Shown one piece after another: positions 21,274 to 35,300 of a stretch of 64,000 nucleotides of DNA. A model generated the notes under the pieces. That model was not told the origin of the DNA. It made no database searches and saw only the letters and a list, made by a program, of their open reading frames with translations. Position 1 is the stretch's first letter. The number at the start of each line of letters is the position of its first letter. This DNA comes from Atherix ibis (Eukaryota > Arthropoda > Insecta > Diptera > Athericidae): assembly GCA_958298945.1 (NCBI GenBank), contig OY282605.1, positions 117,548,267 to 117,612,266 on the forward strand. The letters run 5' to 3'. Position numbers and translations under genes: made by a program.

Positions 21274-22985
21274 AAGGAATCTCACAATTTGAGGAGTTTG
21301 AAGAGGAATCTCAGAATTTTAAAAAGAATCTCAGAAGTTGAAGTAAAATCTCAGAATTTAAAGAGAAATTGCAGAATTTTCAGAATTGATCGAATTGTTT
21401 TTGGCATTTTTTTGTAGAATGTAAGAGGAATCTCAGAACTTTAAGAGGAGTTTCAGAATTTGAAGAGGATTCTCAGAATTTCAAGAGGATTCTCAGATTT
21501 TGAAGAGGATTTTCAGAATTTTAAGTGTAATCTTAGAATTTTAAGAAGAATCTCAGAATTTGAAGCGAATTCTCAGAATTATAAGAGGATTCTCAGAATT
21601 TTAAGAAGAGTCTGAGAATTTTCAGAGGAATCTCGTAATTTGAAGAGGAATCCCACAATTTTTAAAAATAATCTCGCAATTTGAAGAGAAATCACAGAGT
21701 TTGAAGAAGAATCCCAGAATTTGGAGAGGAATTTCATAATTTGAAGAAGAATCTCAGAATTTTAAGAGGACTCTCAGAATTATAAGAGGATTTTCAGAAT
21801 TTTAAGAAGAATCTGAGAATTTTTAGAGGAGTCTCGTAATTTGAAGAGGAATCTCAAAATTTTAAGAAGAATGTCGCAATTTAAAGAGAAATTCCAGTAT
21901 TTGAAGAAGAATCCCAGAATTTGAAGAGGAATCTCGTAATTTGAAGAGGAATCTCAGAATTTTAAGATGAATCTCAGAATTTGAAGGAGAATCTCTGAAT
22001 TTGAAGAGGAATTCCCGAATTTGAAGAGGAATCTCAAAATATGATGATGAATCTCAGAATTTGAAGAAGAATCTCAAAATTTGAAGATGAATCTCAGAAT
22101 TTGAAGAGGAATCTCAGAATTTGAAGAAGAATCTCTGAATTTGAAGAGGAGTCTCCAAATTTGAAGAGGAATCTCAAAATATGATGATGAATCTCAGAAT
22201 TTGAAGAAGAATCTCAAAATTTGAAGATGAATCTCAGAATTTTAAAAGGAATCTCAGAATTTGAATAACAATATCAGAATTTGAAGTAAAATTTATGAAT
22301 TTGAAGGAGAATCTCGTAATTTGAAGAGGATTTTCAGAATTTTAAGGAGAATCTCAGAACTTTAAGAGGAATCTGAGAATATTAAGGAGAATCTCGCAAT
22401 TTGAAGAGAAATCTCAAAATTTGAAGATGAATCTCAGAATTTTAAGATGAATCTTAGAGTTTGAAGAATAATCTCTGAATTTGAAGAACAATCTCAGAAT
22501 TTGAAGAGGAATCTCAGAAATTTAAAGAGGAGTCTCATAATTTGAAAAGGAATCTCAAAATTGGAAGGGGAATCTCAGTATTTTAAAGGGGAATCTTATC
22601 ATTTGAAGAGGAATCTCATAATTTGAGGAAGAATATCAGAATTTGAAGTAGAATCTATTAATTTGAAGAGGAATCTCAGAATTTGAAGGAGAATCTCGTA
22701 ATTTGAAGAGGATTTTCAGAATTTTAAGGAAAATCTCAGAACTTTAAGAGGAATCTGAGAATTTTAAGGAGAATCTCGCAATTTGAAGAGGAATCTCAGA
22801 ATTTGAAGAGGAATTTGAGAATTTTAAAAGGAATCTCAAAATTTTAATAGGAATCCCAGAATTAAAAGACGATTCTCAGAATTTTAAGAAGAATCTCAAA
22901 ATGTAAGAATATTGTCAGAATTTGAAGAGGAATCTCAGAATTTGAACATGAATCTTAGAATTTGAAGACAAATGACAGAATTTTC
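21274..22985. repeat. 20-bp minisatellite GAAGAGGAATCTCAGAATTT
   Basis: About 85 tandem units of 19-21 bp share the consensus GAAGAGGAATCTCAGAATTT. Common variants have GAAGAAGAA, TTAAGAGGA, CTCGTAATTT and CTCAAAATTT. Local multi-unit duplications are visible: the stretch around 22020-22090 recurs around 22160-22230. It sits inside the CGACTTACGAA field, which continues on both sides. Confidence 0.96.
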
Positions 22986-22999
22986 ATAATTGTTCGATA

Positions 23000-24020
23000 C
23001 AATAGCTTGAGGCATTTTTCCGATGTGTCGACTTACAGTTTTTTTTTCTTGGCGTTGTAAAAAATGCAAATTATTAAAATTCTTTGTTTTTATTAACAAT
23101 TTAACAAAATATTTTTTTTTTTATTTTAATAAAAATTTATAGTTTTTCGATTATTATTTGGGGGATAGTTAATTTTTATCCCTTAAATAATTTTTAATTA
23201 ACAAAATGTCAAAATGTTAACTACTAATTCTTAGCTAAAATGGACATTTACACATATTTTAATGGTTTGACTTACGAATAGCTTGTCTCTTGAGTATAGA
23301 AAAATTATGAAGTGACTAAAATTTATCTTGACTGTGTATTTTTTAACATGGTGGATAAACAAATGTAGAAAAAATGTGTGTTTTATTTTAAAAAATTGAT
23401 TGTTCGACTTACGAATACTTTAGATCTTAATTATTGTTACAATAAAAAAATTATTCAATTCTCAATTCAAATCATAGCAGAATAAAATAATTTCCAATAT
23501 TTTTCGAACTGATCAAAAATTTTTATATTTTCAATGATTCGACTTACGAATATTTATATTTTTGATAACGTAAAATTAATATAAATGTGTCAATTTTTGC
23601 TTAAATAAACTTGATGTCGCCTTCTTATTAAGAAATGAAATTGATTCGACTTATTATCAATGTGAACCGACTTACATAGACTCCCAAGGATATTTTTACT
23701 GATTTGATTAACAAGAATTTTAATTGCTTTATTTTTTTTTTTAAATGTTAAATTTCTTAATTTTAAGTTAAACTATTTTTAAATTAATTTATTAAATACT
23801 CGTATCTAAATATTTTGAAAGAATTAACATTATTTTAATAATTCAAGTTACGATTACTCAAATTTTTAAGGTAAGAACTTTAAAATTAATGAATTTCAAC
23901 CCAATTTAGAGCAATTGTGATGTATCGCCTCAAATTGAGTAATTCCCAATTTAATTGTGAATTCTTAGCAAAAATTCGTATTATTCCAATGATTCGAGTT
24001 ACGAATATTTACTTTTTTTT
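23000..24020. repeat. Third block of the CGACTTACGAA satellite field
   Basis: The motif recurs near 23028, 23267, 23404, 23540, 23667, 23850 and 23997 in the same orientation as before. The units are old and strongly diverged, and only the motif and short flanks are recognisable. Confidence 0.65.
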
Positions 24021-24960
24021 AAATTATAAGTTTATAATAATTTGAAAAAATCTCTAATCAAATTATTCGTAGTTCTTTGTTTTTTTTTTATAAATTTAAG
24101 ATTAAAATATTTTTTTCTCCAAACTAATAATTATTAATTTTGTTTGTTGTTCTTTTTTTTCAATTTATATAATACATAAATTTTGTGTTGTTAAGTTTTA
24201 CGAAAGTAAAAAATTAAAATGAACCACATTCCGGATTAAGCTAGTAATTCTTTAATGAATAAATTCGTCTGTTGAAATGAGGAAATTATCTTTTTTGGTC
24301 TCAAATTATAATTTATTTTTAAAATAATGTGTGTTTTTTATTTAAATGATTTTATGTATCATTTTATATTTTTTTAACATGTGATTTTATCGTTTTTGTA
24401 CCTCAATTGCAACATTTACTAAAATTTCTTAATCAAAAAAAATATTACAAATACGATCAAAACGATCAGAAAATAAATAAAATAAAAATCACTGCCAATA
24501 CTATAAGGGATAATTTTCAGAAATTTAAATTAAAAAACTAATTAAAATAATATAAACTTACCGTTTATGGGGAAAAAACCTGAAAAATCTAAAAAAAAGA
24601 AAAATTAAAATTTAATTTTTTCAGTTAAGTGTCGGTGTTTATTTCGCTATAAATTTTAAGTTTAGTGTGAACGCTTCATTTCTGGCACTACTTCTGCCTT
24701 TTATTAAATAAATATTTTAACTAATTTTGAATTATTTTTCCCAATTAATTTTTTTTTTATTTTCCGCTAAGAAAATCTGAACAGATAATAATCGTACCTG
24801 TTTTTGCTGACCATGAGCTTGAACTTTTTAACAAATTCACGGAATTTACATATATTTTTATTTAAGGTTTTTCAAAAGTAAAAGTGATTGTCAAAAAAAT
24901 TAATAGAAAAATTCTGTTCTAAGAAAAGTTCTACTAAAATTTTGGATTGACAACTTTTTA
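24020..24960. other. AT-rich intergenic sequence
   Basis: No gene, RNA or repeat structure is recognised. Confidence 0.4.
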
Positions 24961-26960
24961 ACTGACAAAATTTAACTGAACCATTTTTACTGGGAAATTT
25001 TTATTTAAACGTTTTTAGTGAAACATTTTTAAGAACAGATTTAACTAAAAAATGTTTACTGAAACAATTTTACTGACAAATTTTTACTGAAAAATTTTTA
25101 CTGAAAAACTTTTACTGAGTAATTTTTACTGAACAATTTTTACTGAACAATTTTTACTAAACAGTTTTTACTAAACAGTATTTACTAAATAGTTTTTACT
25201 GAGCAATATTTACTGAACAGTTTTCGCTGGACAGTTTTTACGGAAAAACTTTTAATGAATAGTTTTTACTGAACAAATTTTACTGAGAAATTTTTACTGA
25301 GACAATTTTACTGAACAATTTTTACTGAACAATTTTTAATGAACAATTTTTACTAAACAATTTTTACTGAACAGTTTTTACTGAACAGTTTTTACAGAAC
25401 AGTTTTTACTGAACAGTTTTTAATGAATATTTTTTACTGAACAGTTTTTACTGAAACATTTCTACTGAACAGTTTTTACTGAGCAATTTTTACTGAACAA
25501 ATTTTACTGAAAAACTTTTAATGAATAGTTTTTACTGAACAAATTTTACTGAGAAATTTTTACTGAGACAATTTTACTGAACAATTTTTAATGAACAATT
25601 TTTAATGTACAATTTTTACTAAACAATTTTAACTGAACAATTTTTACTGAACAGTTTTTACTAAACAGTTTTAAGTGAACAGTATTTATTGAACAGATTT
25701 TACGGAACAATTTATTACTGAATAGCTTTTAATAAATAGTTTTTACTGAACAATTTTTACTGAACAGTTTTTATTGACCAGTTTTTACTGAACAGTATTT
25801 ATTGAACAGATTTTACGGAACAATTTATTACTGAACAGCTTTTAATAAATAATTTTATTATTATAAAATTTTTACTGAACAGTTTTTATTGAACAGTTTT
25901 TACTGAACAATTTTTACTGAACAGTTTTTACTAAACAGTTTTTCCTGAACAATTTTAACTAAACAATTTTCACTGAACTGTTTTTAATTAACAATTTTTA
26001 CTGAGCATAAAAACAATTTTCACTGAACTGTTTTTAATTTCACTTTCACTGAAATTGTTTTAACTGACATTTTTTTTACTGAGGAATTTCTACTAAACAG
26101 TTTTTACTGAAAAATTTTTACTGAAAAATGTTTACTGACAAATTTTTACTGAATAGTTTTAACTGTAAAATTTTTACTGAAAGATTTTTACAGAAACTGT
26201 TTTAATAGAAATTTTTTTACTGAACATCTTTTATTGAATATTTTTTACTAGAAAATTTTTAATGAAAAATGTTTACTGGGAAATTTCCACTTAAACGGTT
26301 ATAAAGGAAGAATTTTTACTGAAGTTTTTACTGAAATATTGTATTATGGAAAATGTTAACTGAGAATTTTTTTTACTGTATCGTATTTACCTGAACAATA
26401 TAATTTAAATTATTTTAACTGAAAAGGTGTTACTGAAAAATATTAACTAAAAAATTTTTGCAAGATATTTTTACTGAAATATTTTAACTTCTTTAAATTA
26501 AACTTGTTTACTGGGGCACTTTTCTACTGAACAATTTTGACTGAAAAGTTATTTACTGAAATATTTTTCATGAAATTGTACTAAAATTTTTTCTGTAAGC
26601 ATTTTACTAAAAAGCTATTACTGAACATTTAATAAATGAAAATTTTCTATGCAAAAGAAAAACAATTTTTACTGGAACATTTTTACAATAATAAAATTTT
26701 TTTTTAAATTTATTATTCAAAATTTGTATTGAAATTTTCATTAACAGGAACTTAAATAATTTTAATATTTTTAAATAATAGTTATTGAAAGGATTTTACT
26801 AGAATATTTTTACTATAAATCATTTTCTAAATTTTTCAGTAAATTTTTTTTTAATAAAAAAAATTTACTGAAAAAAGTGTTTCTGCAGTAAACCATTTTC
26901 TACTAAAAAATGTTTACTGACAAAGTTTTGATAAAAAAAATATGTGCTAAAAATTTTAAC
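24960..26960. repeat. 14-bp minisatellite CTGAACAGTTTTTA
   Basis: Tandem units of 13-15 bp have consensus CTGAACA(G/A)TTTTTA. They are best preserved at about 25080-26060 and decay outward. Larger duplications are visible: a run beginning AAAAACTTTTAATGAATAG near 25243 recurs near 25509, and a run with TATTTATTGAACAGATTTTA near 25684 recurs near 25797. The unit shares the CTGAA core with the 13-bp and 9-bp arrays. It contains stops in all frames. Confidence 0.94.
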
Positions 26961-29140
26961 TGAAAAATGTTTACGGAAATAACTTTACTTTGAAATTGTT
27001 TCTACAAAAATAATTAGAAAAAAAACATTGGCTTAGTAAAAAATATTAAATAGAAAAAGGCAATTTCAAGACACCATAATTTTTTCTATAAAAATAAAAT
27101 AAATTACAAATTACCCGTTTATTTTCTATATTTATCAAGAAATATAATATTATTCAACTTTATTATATAATCAGTAACAACATCGCATAATTGGAGTCAC
27201 TATTGAGCTCAACAAGAAAATTACTTCTCCCCAACTAGATACACTTTACGTACATGCTAGAGTAAACGATCAACTATCTTATCATTACCTACAATTTTAT
27301 GATATAATTTTTAAACTATCAAATAAAAACCCTGTAATTTTGGAGAAGCTCTCAGGTTAATATGTTTTTTTTTTTATGGGGAAAATTATTATTTAAGACT
27401 TAATGACGCTGAAATGAAGAAAAAATTTAGAGAAATTTGACTTTTTCTAATTTTTTTTTTTGATTTAGTTGCTCTGCATTTGTACACACAAAAAAATAAT
27501 AATGATGTTAAAAAAATATTAACTTTTATAATCATTATTTTGCTTCTAGATATTTTGAGGCAATTTCGATTAATTCCGGTAACAATATCAAAGAGCATAA
27601 TTTTTACATTTCTCTTGAGACTCTTTTTAATTATTGTACCTGAAATCAAATGAAAATAAAACTTAAAAAATTATTGTACTAAATGAAAAATCAATTTAAC
27701 ATCTTTATTTTAGTGAAAATAAGTAACTTTTTTTATTATAAATATTATTTTTAAAAGTAGAATTTTAAATTATACTTACTAGTGGTTTTTTAGAAATCAT
27801 ATATGGAAACATGTTTACCAAGCGAAAAATTAGTTTCATCGTTGACGAGTATGATCTCCTTTCACAGTAAAAAAAAACGTAGTTACGGCAGAATCAAGAC
27901 TTTTGTATGAAAAAAAAATTGCATGCATATTATTTATTTAAATTATAAAATAGAAAATTTCAATTTATATAGTAAATCATCTTTAATAATATTTAAATTT
28001 AGCAACTATAAAAAAACAAAACTATTCTTTTTAAACTAAAAATTTGGATAATTCTTAATAAGCACAAAAATATTCAAATTGACTATTTTACTATTAACTA
28101 ATTTGAGACTAAAATTCATTTAAATTAATAATTAAAAAAAACTCTTCATTTTTTACCATAAAAACAGTAAATTTAAATTTTTCTAAGCTTTTAAATAGTA
28201 AAAAATCAATTTTCTTATTGCTGATTTAGTAAAATTGTGTTCATTTTTATTTTTTACACAAAAGAAAGACCATTATTAAAAAACTATTTAATCGTATTAG
28301 TAAAATTGTTCCACTAAAACAAGTAAATAATAAAAAGAAATTAAATTAAATTATTTTAACTGAAATCGAGGAACAGCACAGAAAAATTTCATAGAAAAGT
28401 GAAGTGCTCACCACAATAGCAAAGACACGCACCTAACATGCGTACTAATTTCACCACGCCTGTCAACTGTTGTGGTGGCTTTTCACTTTCATAGGAAATA
28501 ATTTCGCTTTTTCTAGTCGAATTCAAATGACTTAAAAAATTAAATGTGGACAATTTTTGTTATTATAAAAAGAAATAGAAATAAATATTTTTAATGAATA
28601 AAAAATGAACATTAAATTGTTGATGGGAAATATTAGTTCATAGTAAGAAAAAATTAATTAAAAATTGATATATTTATTTTTTGAAAAATTTGAAATTGTT
28701 TTTTAAATAGTTTCCAAGTTTTTTTTTGTAAATAATAGTTACAAATAAAAGAAACCAGGTTACAATTGATTGGAATTTTCTTTTCTTAAAATGTTCCTTG
28801 TCCACAAATTTAATAATACACTATAAGAACAACTAAGCAATATTGCTAAAAAAAATAAGCTTATTTATTATACTTTCGATCAAAAATAAAAACAAAAACA
28901 AATAATAACTAAAGAACATTTGTCAGGCATAATATTATTGGATTGCATTCAATAATTGTAATAATATTATATAAAATTAACTACAACAAATTAAAACAAA
29001 CTTCATTGTTTAAAGTTTATTAAGATGAAAAAAGTTTCTTTTATTAAGTTTAAAAAAAAAAATGAAAATTTAATTATGCGTTATAAAAATGAAAAGAGAA
29101 CCTTTATTATTATCATATTTATGTTAAATGTCCTGAATGA
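26961..29140. other. AT-rich intergenic sequence
   Basis: No recognisable gene. A GC-richer island at 28388-28498 forms an imperfect inverted repeat (arms about 28388-28419 and 28467-28498) around TTTTCACTT and CCACAATAG-like words. Otherwise long A and T runs. Confidence 0.4.
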
Positions 29141-29149
29141 ATTTCAAAT

Positions 29150-30790
29150 AAAAAAGCTAGAAATAGTGGGCATTACTTTTCAAACAAAACAAAAACTTCA
29201 CCTTGAGGACCTGATATATTCCTGCATGTTGACCTAAAATTTCAAAAAACACAAAAACCCTTTTTTAGAGAACGTGATATATTTTGCATCTTGACCTAAA
29301 ATTTCAAAGCTAGTTAGCACACCACCTCAAAGACCTAATCCACGTTTGCATCTTATGTACAAGTGGCATTGACCTAAAATTTTAAACGGAACCAAAACCT
29401 CAACTTGAGTACATGATATATTTTTGTATCTTGTCTAAATTCGTCATTGACCTAAAATTTCGAACATCTACAAATTCTGACCTCGAAGTCTTAATTTTTT
29501 TTCGCTTTGTTTACATTTTGTTTACGTTTGGCTTTGACCTAAAATTTCAAGCGGAATCAAAACTTCATTTTGAGGACCTTACATATTTTTGCATCTTGTC
29601 TACATTTGGCATTGACCTAAAATTTTAAACGGAACCAAAACCTCACCTTGAGGACCTAATCTATTTTTGAATATTGTCTAAATTCGTCATTGACCTAAAA
29701 TTTTAAACATTTACAAATTCTGGCCAAGAAGTCTTAGTTTTTCTGAGCTTTTTTTACGTTCGCCTTTGACCTAAAATTTCAATCGGAATCAAAACCTCAA
29801 GTTGAGAACTTAATATATTTTGCACCTTGCCAATTACCTTGAGGACCTGATATATTTTTGCATCTTGTCTAAACGAAACCAACACATCACCTTGAGGACC
29901 TGATATATTTTTGCATCTTGTCTAAATTCGTCATTGACCTAAAATTTCCAACATTTACAAATTCTGACCTCGAACTCTTAATTTTTTTTTCGCTTTGTTT
30001 ACATCTTGTTTGCGTTCGGCTTTGACCAAAATTTCAATTGGAATCAAAACCTCATTTTGAGGACCTAATATATTTTTGCATCTTGTCTACATTTGGCATT
30101 GACCTAAAATTTCCAACATTTACAAATTATGACCTCGAAGTCTTAATTTTTTTTTCGCTTTGTTAACATCTTGTTTGTGTTCGGCATTGACCTAAAATTT
30201 AAAAGAAAACGAAAACCCCACCTTTAGGACCTGATATATTTTTGCTTCTTGTCTACGTTTGGCATTGACCTAAAATTTCAAACATTTACAAATTCTGACC
30301 TCGAAGTCTTAATTTTTTTCGCTTTGTTTATATTTCGTTTATGTTCGGCATTGATCTAAAATTTGAAACAAAACGAAAATCCTACCTTTAGGACCTTTTA
30401 TATTTTTACATCTTGTCTACATTTGGCATTGATTTAACATTTTAAACGGGACCAAAACCTCACCTTTAGGACCTGATATATTTTTGGATTTTGTTTACGG
30501 TCGTTATTGACCTAAAATTTCAAATGTGATCAACACCCCAACTCAAGGACATAATCTATTTTTGTATCTTGTCTAAATTCATCATTGACCTAAAATTTCA
30601 GACATTTACAAAATCTGAGTCTTAACTTTTTTGTGCTTTGTTTACATTTTGTTTACGTTTGGCATTGACCGAAAATTTCAAATGTAAAAAACACCGTACT
30701 TTAAGAACTGATATATTTTTAGCATTGACCTAAAATTTCAAAGTTGACTAACACCCCATCTTGAGTCACGGAATTTTGTTCATAGTGTTT
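29150..30790. repeat. ~80-87-bp satellite, block 1
   Basis: Units carry the core TTGACCTAAAATTTCAAA and come in two interleaved types. Type A continues AAACGAAAACCCCACCTTGA, then GGACCTGATATATTTTTGCA and TCTTGTCTAC. Type B continues CATTTACAAATTCTGACCTC, then GAAGTCTTAATTTTTTTCGC and TTTGTTTACATCTTG. The consensus reads open in one plus frame as LKFQT-and-DLIYF-like residues, producing short spurious open frames. Confidence 0.93.
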
Positions 30791-30799
30791 GACCTAATA

Positions 30800-32359
30800 T
30801 AAACGCAAATTAAATACGTATATTAATAAATTAAATTTTTATTATTTTAAAAATTTAAAAAAAGTTTTAAACTTAAGTTCAACCTAAAATCTAAAAATAA
30901 AAATTTCCATATTAAAAAAATTCTTTAAATTTTCATAATTTTATAAGAAAAATGTTAGTGAAAAAATGGTTTTCCTTTTCTCATTTCTTTTTATTACAAT
31001 ATTATTATTTAATCGAAATCATTATAAGAAGAGAAATCGTAATAAAACTGATAAGATTTTTTCAACAACAAAAATTCCGGAAAAATTACTCCGATGCTGC
31101 CAATGGAACCGATTTACCTGCCACTGAAGCCAAAACTCGTTTAGTTGAAATTTCTTCAATTCACATACCTCGTCATAGCTCGTTTGTCTTTTACAAAATA
31201 ATCTCAACAAGAAAATTGCACAAGACTAAGTCAAGTGCATACGTAATAGTACTTAAGTCATCATGCAATAATGGCTGTAAGTCACTCGCCTCAATAATGT
31301 GACATAAACTCAGATGGCCCCCAGCCACCGACTCGAAAAGAAAGAAGAAATTTTACTGATAAAAACAAAAATAAAAAAAAAATTTTAACGCACTTCTTTT
31401 CTGCTTATTTCATTGCACTTTTTTTTCTCACATAATTTAATGGATTTTATTTTTTTTTTTGAGGTCCACAAAATCAAGGAGATTATATAAAAATTATCGA
31501 AAAAATTCACGTTCCAAGACCTTCTGAGGTTTTTTTTTTATTTTTTGGATAAAATTTCAATTAAAGGTCAAACTGAATCCTGTTTTAATGGTAATTTAAC
31601 CTTTCAATTTAAGGGTTTTCTTATGGTATAAATAGTTTCTTTTTAAAAATAGGTAATTATTGTTAAAAATAAACTGAAAAAAAATGACACCATTTCGTTA
31701 AGAGAATTTTTTTTTAAATGAAAAAATAGAAAACTTGAATCTTGTCAAGGTGAAAAATTAGTAAAAAAAAAATACTTTTAAATAATGAAAACCGAAAATT
31801 TTTTATGAAAATTGCGTAAATATTATTATATGCAGTTCAGTTCAATTCGATTATTTATAATTAATAAATTTAAAATATTGCCAATTATTGTTGAGTCGAG
31901 ATTAAATATGATTTTCTTTATGATGCAATTTGTGGAGGAAATTTATTTGCAAAGAGATTATCTAAAAATTAGGGTGGAATTGACCTCGTAAAATTTAAAA
32001 ATAAAACAAATTTTTTATTCAATTTTTTTTCTGCTTAAACTTTCACTTTTCTAGTTTATGTTTCAGCGTCGCTTACAAGAAATTTCGTAATTGACCATTT
32101 ATGAATAAATTATTACGAAAATTCGCGAAAAATAATTGACAGAAAATCCCAAATTAATTTTTACGTTTAAAAAAATTTTAGTAAAAAATTACTTAAGCAT
32201 TGAATTTTTTTTTAAAGAAAACAAATAATTTTTGCTTCAATTTTTTTTATACCAAAATCTAGAATGGAAAAGTCTTAAATTGAATAAAAATAAAAATCAA
32301 ATAAAGTGTGCCAAAAAATTTTTTTAAAAATCTACTAAAATAAACGGAAAATTAATACA
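30800..32359. other. AT-rich sequence upstream of the takeout-like gene
   Basis: No gene is recognised apart from a GC-richer patch at 31070-31330, open on both strands for about 60-115 codons but unmatched. The 5' flank of the takeout-like gene (about 32220-32359) has no clear TATA box or initiator that I can defend. Confidence 0.35.
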
Positions 32360-35300
32360 ATGAAGACTATAAATTTATTGTTCGGTGTGAATGTGATATT
32401 AATTTTGATAATTCATCAAACAATCGCTCAGGATAGCACTGTTGGTAGTGTCCTTGGGAAATGTCACAAAAAATCACCATCGTTCGATTCTTGTATGAAA
32501 AATGCTTTTAACGAACTGAGGCAATTTTTTAAAACAGGTGAGTTTCAATTGCAATTATTGTTCTTTTAGTGAATGGAAAAAACTAAAATAGTTACTAAAA
32601 TTTATTAAGAAATACTTGAACAAAATATAAAGTAATGGAAAAAGTTTTCTAGAAATTTACGACCGTAAAAAAATTACTAGAAATTTAGTAATAAAAATCA
32701 AGAATTCCTGCGCACCTTTGAAAATATAAAAATTAATTGCTGAAGCCCATCAGTCACACGAGGTATAAAAACCATTACTGATGGTACCTTTTCACAATTC
32801 TATTTACAATCAAATAAGAACTTAAAGTGATATTTTCATTTGCATTCGGCTTTGACCTAATTTCTACATGCGGTATGGACCTAATTCTTCAGATGCTATG
32901 ACTCCGAACTTCGAAGTCATCATTTTGCGCGTTTTGCCTAGATTTGGTATTAATCTAGGTTTCCAAATGTTCAAAACTGACCTAATTTTTAAAACAAAAA
33001 CAACGCCGGACTTCGAGGGGTTAATTTCTCAAGGTCCTGGTTACTTCACATTTTGTTTACATTTGTCCTTTTTTTATTTGTTAAATGAAGCTAATATCTA
33101 ACCGTAAGCAAATGAATTTTTTGATTTTTTTTAAAATCAACATTGACCCAATTTTTCAATCGTAAGCAACCCTAACCCGAAGGTCGTAATTTTTTTCGCG
33201 TTTTAATACAATAAAGATTGACCTAATTTTTCATACTCAAACAACATTCAATGTCAAAGTACCGTCATTTTTTGCACTTTAAGTAGTTTTTCAAATGTTC
33301 GACAATGAGCTAATTTGTTTAATTAAAAAAAACTCCGGACCTCCAAAAATTTATACTTTTGGCATCTTTTTAATTTTTACATGTGACCTAATTTTTCAAA
33401 CGTATACAACAACAGACCTTGTTTCTCACTTCTAATTGTCACTGTCCTAATTTGTTAAACGCTAATAACATTCCACCTTGAGGCCCTTAATTTTTTTTAT
33501 ATATGACCATCACCACACTTTAAAAATTGGCATTGACCTAAAATTTTGCACAAAACGAAAACCCCATCTTAAGGTCCTGAATTTTGTTCGTAGTGTTTAA
33601 CCTAAAATATCAAACAAAACGAAAACCCTTTCCTGAGGACCTAATCTATTTTTGTATCTTTCTAAATGCGTCATTGACCTAAAATTTCAAACTTTTACAA
33701 ATTCTGACCTCGAAGTCTTAATTTTTTTTCGCCTTGTTCATATCTTGCTTACGTTTAGCATTGACCTAAAATTTGAAACAAAACGAAAACCCCGTCTTGA
33801 GGACCTTACATATTTTTGCATCTTGTGTACGTTTGGCATTGACCTAAATTTTCAAGTGTAACAAACAGCCCATCTTAAGGGCCTAATCTATTTTTGCATC
33901 ATGTCTAAATTCGTCATTGACCTAAAATTTTAAACATTTACAAATTCTGACCAAGAAGTCTTCATTTTTTCTCTTTGTTTACTTGTTCACGTTCGGCATT
34001 GACCTAAACTTTCAAATATGACTAATACCGTATTTTAGGAACTGATTTATTTTTGGCATTGACCTAAAATTTCAAAGCTAACTAACTCCCCATCTTGAGT
34101 CTCGAAATTTTTTTCGTAGCGTTTGACCTAAAATTTGAAACAAAACAAAAACACCACCTTGAGGACCTAATATATTTTTGCATCTTGTCTACATTTGGTA
34201 TTGACCTAAGCTTTCAAATGTGACCAAAAGCACACCCCAAGAACTTAATATATTTTCGAATCTTGTCTAAATTCGTCATTAACCTAAAATTTCAAACATT
34301 TACAAATTCTGACGTCGGTCTTATTTTTTTTGCGCTTTGCTTACATCTTTTGTACATTGGCATTGACCTAAACTTTCAAACGGAACCGAAATCCCACCTC
34401 GCGGACCTGATATATTTTTACATCTTGTTTACGTTCGGCATTGACCCAAAATTTCAAATATGGTTCGGCATTGACCTAAAATTTCAAATAAAAGTGCGCT
34501 TTAAGAACTGATATATTTTTGGCATTGACCTAAAATTTCGCACAAAATTAAAACCCCATCTTGAGGTCCTGAATTAGTTTCATAGTGTTTGACCTAAAAT
34601 TTGAAATAAAACCTAAACCCCACCTTGAGGACCTAATATATTTTTGGATCTTGTCTGCTATTGGCATTGACCTAAGCATTCAAACAAAACGATAACCCTA
34701 TTTTGAGAACTTGATATATTTTTGCTACTTGTCTACATTTGGCATTGACCTAAAATTTCAAACGTTTAAAAATTCTGATTTTCAATTTCGTAATTTGTTT
34801 GTATTTTATTTGGCATTGACCCAAAATTTCACCTGCCCCTTAAAATTTCGATTTTCTTTTGCATCCTATTTACGATTCATATAAACCTAATTCTGAAAAT
34901 ATAAATAGTGCCTGACTTCTAATATATATTTTCAGAACAAGATACAATCCACGTGTCGGAAGTTTCACTTAGTTGCCATGTAACTAAATCAGGGCAGCTT
35001 TTAAAAATCTTCGTATTAGTTTACCTATAGTTACGTGGGTACAAAATGTCTCTTTTGTACTCTGACCTAAATAATAATGCATAATGGGATGATTAGCTTA
35101 ATTTGTATGGACCTAAAGTGATATGGAGAATCAATAACATCCATTTAAGTAACGAATCAATGACTATGTACTTAGGGTTCATATATTTAGGTTAGGTTTG
35201 CACGTGGTCAGAATTACTTATACGATTAGTAAGCGGAGCTGTTAATAAAATGCTTTTAAATAAATAAATCGAATTTTGAACTAATATTTTTGTAAAAAAT

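Noticed and set aside
15500..26960. CRISPR array or bacterial contamination suggested by regular repeats
   Set aside because: Repeats are contiguous or diverged tandem units without unique spacers, and the surrounding genes are spliced eukaryotic ones.
35185..35196. TTAGGTTAGG, like an insect telomere repeat
   Set aside because: Only two units, inside an intron; chance occurrence.
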